A DNA stretch of 13,958 bases from the NCBI GenBank assembly GCA_001584585.1, contig LSYV01000016.1, positions 784,313 through 798,270 of the forward strand, in the 5' to 3' direction. The notes under the pieces are model-generated. The model ran no database searches. It saw only the letters and a list, made by a program, of their open reading frames with translations, and was not told the origin of the DNA. The stretch is from Gonium pectorale. Lineage: Eukaryota > Chlorophyta > Chlorophyceae > Chlamydomonadales > Volvocaceae. Both the position numbers and the translations under genes were made by a program. This document shows, piece after piece, positions 11,001 through 13,958 of the stretch; within the stretch, counting starts at the first letter, position 1; the number at the start of each line of letters is the position of its first letter.

Positions 11001-12607
11001 TCCACACATCGCCGGGCTCGGAGACCGCCGCAATGTCGCTTGTCAAGGACAGGAAGACCGGCCCGCCGCTGACCCCGCCAAGTAAGCGTTCCGCCACGCT
11101 CTGCAGCTCGCCCGTCGACGCCACGGGCGCCGCTGCACAGGGGTAGGGCGCGTGTAGGCCGTAGCCAGGGCACGTGATGGTCACGTTGCGCCAGCGCACT
11201 GCGCCCCCTCCACCAGGCAGGCTGGGGTCCACCGAGTCGAGCTGTGTGATGCGCACCTCCCCGCCCTCCAGCGCCACACCCGGTGTGTGCGGCCAGGCCG
11301 AAGTGCTGCCGCAAAGGCGGTAGTAGAGTTTATCGAGCTCATTTTCGCTCACAACTATTGTTACGTCCTTGAGCTCGAGTACGGCGCCGGGCCGCGCCCT
11401 TACCAACGGCGACAGTGATAGGCTGCCCAGGCCGTTGTATACTGTGCCCAGAGGATCCTCCAAGTCCGGCAGAAACAAGGCCAGGGAGGAGAGCGTTAGG
11501 TGCTGGCCTGCGAGGTAATGGTGTGGGTCAGTATGGGTTGGATCCGAGGGGCAGGCCCCAAGTAGCGGACGGAAAGGGACCGGAACTAGATTGGGTCGGC
11601 CCTTCGCAAAAGCGAGAAGCAGTGCCTTGCTGTGGCTGCGCATTCATGCGGGGCCCGAAGTCACTTACCAGGCTCCAGAGCCAGCACTGGATCCACGCCA
11701 GATGCCGCTAACTGCCACCACTTCAAAACTGTGCCGGACGGTGGCGGTGGTGCAGGTGGCGCTGGCAGAGGGGCCAGCGAGGGCGGCACATTTGGCGGCG
11801 ACGGCGGGGCTGGCAGCGGCGGTGGGCTAGAAATCTGCATGGGGACTTGGGACAATTCCAGCCCATACACTGGCGGCATGGGGCCCTGCCCTTCGACATC
11901 TCGTAGATTGTCGCCAGCATGCTGGCCCCCATCACTGCCGCCGTCCGCCGAAGGGCCCCCATCACTGCCGCCGTCCGCTGGCGCGTTGTCGTTACTCGTG
12001 TCGTCACTGTCACCGCGCGACGGCGGGCTGCCGTCTCCGCCAGCGTCCCCGTTGCTGCCGTCGCCATCTTGCACGTTGTTGTTGTCGGGTGGTTTTTTGC
12101 TGCCTCCGAACAGGCCCCCACTGCCCCAGATGGGCTTCGGTGAACGAGCCATGGTCATTAGGCTCGCTGGCACATTAGAGCCGCTTCCATGCAGCGTTAT
12201 CGAAACTATGCCCGGCGACGGCAGCGCCATCTCGCCCATTGGCCATACGGTGAGGATTTCGGCTGGCAGCTCAACCTTCGGCGATGACAGAAGATGCTCC
12301 AGCGCGACTGAGCCGTTCTGGGGCTCAAGGAGGAGCGCAACTGACTGCGGAGACCTCGTAATGGTGGTCACGAGCGCGATAACTATAATCGTGCGTCGTC
12401 GCAGCTCGCAAAGGCCTGCGCAAGGGAGCCCCGCCGCCCGTCCGGCGGGGTCAAGCACACGTGTAGATGCGTTTTTTGCCCACCTGTAAGCGGCTTACGA
12501 AGAGCGATTGTTTTGCAAGAAGGCTACTCAGTCGGTGCCGTGTGCGTAGAAGTTGCGACGACGCCTCTACAGTTTCGGCTTGCTTACTTACCACGCCCCA
12601 ATGACAT
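1855..12607 (-). CDS. Receptor-like TKL-type protein kinase, 21 exons, 1858 aa (whole gene)
   Basis: Coding exons in transcript order: 12607-12592, 12415-11669, 11507-10996, 10865-10612, 10172-9917, 9706-9569, 9353-9225, 8986-8880, 8540-8384, 8057-7885, 7671-7071, 6896-6728, 6540-5831, 5435-5160, 4952-4803, 4519-4315, 4137-3859, 3565-3434, 3069-2837, 2539-2372, 2019-1855. Phases match at all 20 junctions and the total is exactly 1859 codons including TGA. The protein has an N-terminal hydrophobic segment (about 14-24), an ectodomain to about 1156, one transmembrane helix (about 1159-1181), a cytoplasmic linker, and a kinase domain with a Gly-rich loop (LGRGAYGVV, 1477-1485), the VAVK lysine (1498), HGDLKPDN (1665-1672), DFG (1720-1722) and APE (1746-1748). 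All key catalytic residues are present except the Arg of HRD, so phosphotransfer is expected. The kinase matches the large volvocine TKL subfamily with the GTWRGLPVAVKTLVV signature (from memory). Ligand and substrates are unknown. The first exon is the least certain part. Confidence 0.85.
2372..2539 (-). CDS. Exon 20: kinase C-lobe, helix F and G
   Basis: Encodes residues 1749-1804, starting VLSRGELSPRADVWSFGLML, with the conserved helix-F Asp at 1760. ELFYGCTLSDMRAVQ follows, typical of the volvocine TKL subfamily. Acceptor CCCCGCAG, donor GTACGT. Confidence 0.9.
2837..3069 (-). CDS. Exon 19: kinase Mg-binding and activation loops
   Basis: Encodes residues 1671-1748. DNVLL is followed by a Gly-rich insert, then TAKVADFGLSLPLEEGATHA (DFG at 1720-1722) and GTPAYAAPE (1740-1748). 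The exon ends at GAG followed by GCAAGT, a GC-AG intron. No GT donor gives the required PE-VLSRGELSP join. Confidence 0.88.
3434..3565 (-). CDS. Exon 18: kinase helix E and catalytic loop
   Basis: Encodes residues 1627-1671. It includes LGLALDVAQGMRHVHSCRIV (helix E) and HGDLKP; the motif is completed as HGDLKPDN across the next junction. Gly replaces the Arg of HRD, so this is a non-RD-like catalytic loop, while Asp1667, Lys1669 and Asn1672 remain. Acceptor CGCCCGCAG, donor GTGAGG. The next intron (3070-3433, 364 nt) has no supported feature. Confidence 0.9.
3859..4137 (-). CDS. Exon 17: kinase N-lobe with long insert, hinge
   Basis: Encodes residues 1534-1627. It completes HPNVVATYSYDIKLL, then has a roughly 60-residue Pro/Ala/Gly-rich insert (PPPPPAPPATQ onward) before the beta-5 strand and hinge KLYIVQELCSGGSLKHAL. 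The insert lies between beta 4 and beta 5 and is probably a disordered surface loop. Acceptor CCCTTTGCAG, donor GTGAGT. Confidence 0.88.
4315..4519 (-). CDS. Exon 16: kinase N-lobe, Gly-rich loop and VAVK
   Basis: Encodes residues 1466-1534. The Gly-rich loop is LGRGAYGVV (1477-1485), VAVK places the ATP-binding lysine at 1498, and RQRAVLEAAISMSMAHPNVV gives the helix-C Glu (about 1520) and the HPNVV motif. The start uses GGCCCAG; a competing acceptor 6 nt upstream (CAAAG, start 4525) would add Ala-Gln in frame. The donor is GTGAGT. Confidence 0.88.
4803..4952 (-). CDS. Exon 15: segment just before the kinase domain
   Basis: Encodes residues 1416-1465. It contains TYFSGQLGNLTMG, a Lys/Arg patch (NKGRRK) and a helix QCMAETIRALQ leading into the kinase N-lobe. 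It is bounded by CACCACAG and GTAGGT in phase 0-0. Confidence 0.83.
5160..5435 (-). CDS. Exon 14: cytoplasmic linker with amphipathic helix
   Basis: Encodes residues 1324-1415 in phase 0-0, bounded by CTCCCCAG and GTGAGT. The frame has no ATG and is easily missed. SAVSEALLRLAESIAL reads as an amphipathic helix, followed by a Ser/Thr-rich segment, Pro-rich CRPPVPLP and the sequence GESFLRVVS just before the exon end. No catalytic motif is visible; a regulatory or docking role is inferred only. Confidence 0.82.
5831..6540 (-). CDS. Exon 13: transmembrane segment and cytoplasmic linker
   Basis: Encodes residues 1087-1323. A Ser/Pro/Gly-rich stalk leads to KKPEW and the single membrane helix ALPVAVALSAAGGLLIATIL (about 1159-1181, extending to VML). 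It is followed by a strongly basic stop-transfer run with RYRTARRHRDAR, which places the C-terminus inside the cell. The linker has a run of seven prolines, then an acidic, Thr-rich end (TTLTTETAMENS). Acceptor CGCGCAG, donor GTGTGT. The following intron (5436-5830, 395 nt) holds a short direct repeat at its donor end but no gene. Confidence 0.85.
6728..6896 (-). CDS. Exon 12: membrane-proximal ectodomain
   Basis: Encodes residues 1031-1087 after a CCCACAG acceptor. Alternating hydrophobics (FESGVLVLSSVRHYGWEG, then IDITITHIM) suggest the last beta strands. The donor is GTGAGG. A short GT microsatellite lies in the upstream intron, near 6927-6936. Confidence 0.8.
7071..7671 (-). CDS. Exon 11: ectodomain, repeat 3 end and second Pro-rich tract
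   Basis: Encodes residues 830-1030. ALLIELQ and then LLQLHNVTLVVPEPEWRALV close repeat 3. A long hydroxyproline-rich-type tract follows (PPPLPPPLPPPEPP, PPAYPSTPQPP, PSPPPSPP), then a more compact Cys-containing stretch with DAQACGG and DGDCVRW. A tempting internal AAG-GTCAG donor at 7188 is not used in this model because the frame stays open and the next usable AG is only about 30 nt away. The donor is GTACGA at 7070. An alternative phase-compatible acceptor lies about 60 nt upstream. Confidence 0.8.
7885..8057 (-). CDS. Exon 10: ectodomain, repeat 3 strand block
   Basis: Encodes residues 773-830. GLSGMFTIRRPLSLRNLVLYN is the clearest copy of the LRnLxLxNL repeat motif, parallel to LRDLTLVNLPL in exon 4 and LTLSSLALFLPDL in exon 3. 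Sequons NGT and NSS are present. It leaves in phase 2 at GTGGGA. Confidence 0.82.
8384..8540 (-). CDS. Exon 9: ectodomain, repeat 3
   Basis: Encodes residues 720-772 after a CATCCCGCAG acceptor. It carries GRTVDAAGGC and ends in GRTFVDLK, then GTGGGC. It has two Cys and strong GC preference at third positions, unlike the two other open frames over the same bases. The following intron (8058-8383, 326 nt) has no supported feature. Confidence 0.75.
8880..8986 (-). CDS. Exon 8: ectodomain, repeat 3 entry
   Basis: Encodes residues 685-720 after a CTCCGCAG acceptor. GPLAFVIATGMQEALEYG followed by HASTVLIGR parallels VFLSLTSD with SRVVLVGDP across exons 3 and 4. The donor GTCAGG is non-consensus. 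The exon is nevertheless needed: exon 7 ends in phase 0, exon 9 requires phase 2 entry, and this exon provides exactly that conversion. The following intron (8541-8879, 339 nt) shows nothing else supported. Confidence 0.7.
9225..9353 (-). CDS. Exon 7: ectodomain, additional strand-helix unit
   Basis: Encodes residues 642-684 in phase 0-0. The motif VLLLNCTLLSASAYKALPGA has the same strand, sequon (NCT) and short-helix layout as the repeat halves in exons 3, 5 and 11, so it may be a diverged extra half-unit. Acceptor CACCAG, donor GTACGC. Confidence 0.77.
9569..9706 (-). CDS. Exon 6: ectodomain linker, 46 codons
   Basis: This symmetric phase 0-0 exon encodes residues 596-641. Its acceptor GCATAG supplies the TAG that would otherwise stop the frame, which supports the boundary. 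It contains a Thr/Gly-rich low-complexity stretch and a strand-like end (RLEVAVLKMLPR). The donor is GTAGGG. Confidence 0.72.
9917..10172 (-). CDS. Exon 5: ectodomain, repeat 2, second half
   Basis: Encodes residues 510-595 after a CGATGCAG acceptor that restores the split Ser codon. The motif LTRCTLVLPDEELAFLQQAL parallels exon 3 (DVTIVVSENELDKLYYRL) and exon 11 (NVTLVVPEPEWRALVAAVL), a strand followed by a short helix. A Gly-rich loop and another strand (RFGSGPFAIEITPR) follow. The donor is GTAACT, a weaker site. Confidence 0.82.
10612..10865 (-). CDS. Exon 4: ectodomain, repeat 2, first half
   Basis: Encodes residues 426-510. The start after CTTCGCAG gives PDVPAGSRVVLVGDP, and the exon includes STTLDMAGQ and the strand motif LRDLTLVNLPL, closely paralleling exons 8 to 10. 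It leaves at a GTGCGC donor in phase 2. The following intron (10173-10611, 439 nt) holds no other supported feature. Confidence 0.82.
10996..11507 (-). CDS. Exon 3: ectodomain, repeat 1 core
   Basis: Encodes residues 255-425, entering through a CTCGCAG acceptor and leaving at GTGAGT in phase 0. The strand-like runs LTLSSLALFLPDL and LELKDVTIVVSENEL recur in later exons as LrnLtLvNL and lhnvTLVVPEpE types, marking the first copy of a repeated unit. Another strand, WRNVTITCPGYG, carries an N-glycosylation sequon and Cys. The end (VFLSLTSDIAAVSEPGDVWNP) begins the next unit. No named family is recognised; a parallel beta-helix or similar solenoid is inferred. Confidence 0.82.
11669..12415 (-). 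CDS. Exon 2: signal segment, acidic region, first Pro-rich tract
   Basis: Encodes residues 6-255. After the hydrophobic N-terminus comes a folded-looking stretch (VALLLEPQNGSVALEHLLSS and on to VSITLHG), which resembles the start of a repeat unit. Next is a low-complexity Asp/Gly/Ser/Asn segment with a near-exact 10-residue duplication (DGGSDGGPSA) and an RGDS tetrapeptide. A Pro-rich tract of SPPP, PAPPSPP and PAPPAPPPP type follows, as in hydroxyproline-rich wall proteins. The exon ends at ALEPG with donor GTAAGT. It is exported if exon 1 is right; one N-glycosylation sequon (NGS) is visible near the start. Confidence 0.8.
11925..11984 (-). repeat. In-frame 30-bp tandem duplication in exon 2
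   Basis: Two nearly identical 30-bp units encode the repeated DGGSDGGPSA-like decapeptide in the acidic ectodomain region. The 30-bp period keeps the reading frame, so copy number could vary without breaking the protein. Confidence 0.75.
12592..12607 (-). CDS. Exon 1: start codon and first five codons
   Basis: This tiny exon encodes MSLGR plus one base of the next codon and ends at a strong GTAAGT donor. Joined to exon 2 at the GCGCAG acceptor it gives MSLGRGLCELRRR followed by the hydrophobic run TIIVIALVTTI, a good signal peptide or signal anchor. I chose this start because exon 2 has no in-frame ATG before its hydrophobic segment and this junction keeps frame. Alternatives are an undetected exon further upstream or a downstream ATG inside exon 2, which would lose the secretion signal. 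Confidence 0.55.
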
Positions 12608-12900
12608 AATCGGTAGTCCTGGTCCTCGTAATGGATCTTAATTGCACCACTTATCAGCGCACCAGAAACGCACGAATGCGCCACATGTGCTGCATCGCAG
12701 CAACAGCTACGGGTCGATCGGAAACGTTTCCTGGGCGACGAATATTGGAAAACGGTGCTGCTGCTTGTACTGGTGCAAAGGGTCTTGTGTAGAACCCGAA
12801 ACGCCCGTTTTTGTCGTGGGGACAACTACCCGTACGCACGTGCTAGCACCAGTCTTGGTGAGCCCTTCAATATGAGCTCCATCTAATTATGCTTCAGTTA
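12608..12900 (-). promoter_or_regulatory. Presumed 5' leader and promoter side of the kinase gene
   Basis: This is placed only by position upstream of the proposed ATG. I see no clear TATA box. Another short ATG frame (MELILKGSPRL) begins near 12883. The DNA is less GC-rich than the exons. Confidence 0.35.
12654..12695 (-). other. Possible upstream ORF, 13 codons
   Basis: An ATG at 12695 opens a 13-residue frame (MQHMWRIRAFLVR) that stops at 12654, 47 bases before the proposed main ATG. It matters only if transcription starts upstream of it. An alternative reading is that its GTGCGC is a donor and this is a different first exon. Confidence 0.3.
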
Positions 12901-12913
12901 TTTTCAATAACTG
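12895..12913. repeat. AT-rich hairpin
   Basis: CAGTTATT and AATAACTG flank a TTC loop, a perfect 8-bp inverted repeat inside an AT-rich island, about 290 bases upstream of the proposed kinase ATG. Function unknown. Confidence 0.75.
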
Positions 12914-13063
12914 TATTTATTGCGAAGGCGTAGAGTGATGCGAACTTTCTGGTAGTAGGTAGGTCGGCTAATTGAGAGCGTGAAGGGCTCTTTCCCCTTG
13001 AACTGCCAACACGCTCTCTTTGAGTGGGCTTGTCCCTCTGCCGTGACGGTGGCCCATAGTTTT

Positions 13064-13081
13064 CCCGCCCGCCCGCCCGCC
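13064..13081. repeat. CCCG tetranucleotide microsatellite
   Basis: About four and a half CCCG units in a row. It sits just left of a cluster of GC-rich hairpins and may belong to the same dispersed element. Confidence 0.8.
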
Positions 13082-13109
13082 GGGTGCTGGGGGTGGGTAG
13101 CGCCTTTTT

Positions 13110-13154
13110 GGGCTGAGCCCCCGCCGCGAAGCGGCATTGGGGGGCGGAGCCCCC
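13110..13154. repeat. Cluster of three GC-rich hairpins
   Basis: Three consecutive perfect stems: GGGCT-G-AGCCC (13110-13120), GCCGC-GAA-GCGGC (13123-13135) and GGGGGC-GGA-GCCCCC (13140-13154). Volvocine organelle genomes are known to be packed with short GC-rich palindromes, and similar elements occur in the Volvox nuclear genome. Membership of that class is inferred from form only. Confidence 0.8.
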
Positions 13155-13287
13155 TGGGATTGGGTATGGTCTCCGTCCGTACGTGCGTCCGGACTAGAGC
13201 ACCAGACTCCATCCCACGGAAAACCAATTAGTGCAGTCACATAATAATAGTAGTCCTTATATGTTTGTAGAATTCCATAGCCGTTGG

Positions 13288-13470
13288 TTAGCATTTGGCG
13301 ATGATCAACGCGTCCATTGGCTGGTCAGCATTGGAGAGCTGCCCCACCCAAACAGCACCAACTGCGCCGGAAAGAAGCCACGATAATGCCGTGAGATATG
13401 CAAATACCGCTGCTAGGCGCCCGGTCTCTGATTTCCTTGCTGGCGCGCACAGTTCTCGCAACCAAGTCAA
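13288..13470 (-). CDS. Possible terminal exon of a second minus-strand gene
   Basis: The frame ends at TAA (13290-13288) and encodes a membrane-helix-like run (LAAVFAYLTALSWLLSGAVG, continuing to AVWV) and a polar tail (QLSNADQPMDALIIAKC). It could be the last exon of a gene entering from the right edge. No ATG begins it, the acceptor is ambiguous (an AG at about 13469 or inside the frame), no TGTAA follows within the spacer, and no family is recognised. Confidence 0.25.
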   Translation of the reverse strand: MTWLRELCAPARKSETGRLAAVFAYLTALSWLLSGAVGAVWVGQLSNADQPMDALIIAKC

Positions 13471-13958
13471 CTCATGGGCCAGCAGGACCCGGCACGGTTA
13501 CGACCAAACCCACACAAGCCAAGCAGGGCTTCTCTAACGAACGCTGGTGGCTTGGTGCCCACTTGTGGACAAACGCTGGGGTTCATGACGGGTTTCCCTG
13601 CCGCTGCCTGTAGGGCCCCCTGCCGTACCCTCTCTCCCGGGGGACGCTGCCTCTCCGCTGCGCAGCCTGCCCCATCGACAGTCGCCACCGGTCCTTCGGC
13701 GCTCAGCTACTGGGCTGGGAGTGCTTTGGTCTGCTTCTGCATGCCGCCATGTCAACATGCCCCTGACCGCTGCCGGCAACTTCGCCTCCTGACTCCGTGT
13801 TTCCTTTCGTCATTCCAGGTCTGTATACAGCCGGGGGGCGGGCTGGGCGCACGACGGTCTGGTAACCGCTGAGCGCCGTCGGACCGGTGACCGCGACAAC
13901 AACAACACCGCAGCTCCACCTGGACAAGTAACAGTTCACCAGGTGAAGTCCGACACAC
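13471..13958. other. Right-edge stretch without a supported gene
   Basis: Short frames exist on both strands, with no recognisable motif and no consistent splice chain to the putative exon at 13288-13470. It may contain intron or upstream exons of a gene cut by the window edge. Confidence 0.4.

Larger units (their letters stand above)
12901..13287. other. Intergenic stretch with simple repeats and hairpins
   Basis: No gene is supported. Apart from the GC-rich hairpin cluster and CCCG run, the stretch holds overlapping 80-108-codon frames created by the repeats, which I regard as chance. Confidence 0.5.

Noticed and set aside
11632..12489. 285-codon plus-strand open frame rich in Ser/Pro
   Set aside because: It is the antisense shadow of exon 2; its low complexity mirrors the Gly/Asp- and Pro-rich codons there.

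Overview
The window looks like nuclear DNA of a volvocine green alga (Volvox, Gonium, Eudorina or a relative). It has moderately high GC, many short introns, splice donors of the GTGAGT, GTAAGT, GTGCGC and GTACGC types, proline-rich extracellular protein segments, and a kinase domain of the TKL subfamily I know from Chlamydomonas and Volvox. The genus is an inference.

One gene dominates the window. It lies on the minus strand and runs from an ATG at 12607 to a TGA at 1855. I built a 21-exon model by hand. Every junction keeps frame, 19 of the 20 introns are GT-AG and one is GC-AG. The coding sequence is 5577 nt, giving 1858 residues. From N to C terminus the protein has a signal peptide or signal anchor, an acidic Gly/Asp/Asn-rich region, a first Pro-rich tract, a long ectodomain with about three copies of a repeated unit (likely a beta-helix type fold, inferred) and a second Pro-rich tract. 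One transmembrane segment (about residues 1159-1181) follows, then a roughly 280-residue cytoplasmic linker and a complete protein kinase domain (about 1466-1845). It reads as a single-pass receptor-like kinase that could couple a cell-wall or extracellular-matrix-facing ectodomain to cytoplasmic phosphorylation. The ligand and targets are unknown.

Layout by position: 1-881 holds three partial or full copies of a roughly 230-bp dispersed repeat, separated by a compositionally odd 255-bp stretch. 955-1854 is gene-poor, contains two similar palindromes, and is probably 3' UTR plus spacer. 1855-12607 is the receptor kinase gene. 12608-13287 is its presumed leader and promoter side, with a small upstream ORF, an AT-rich hairpin and a cluster of GC-rich hairpins. 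13288-13958 may hold the end of another minus-strand gene, but this is weakly supported.

Almost all plus-strand open frames are shadows of the minus-strand exons.
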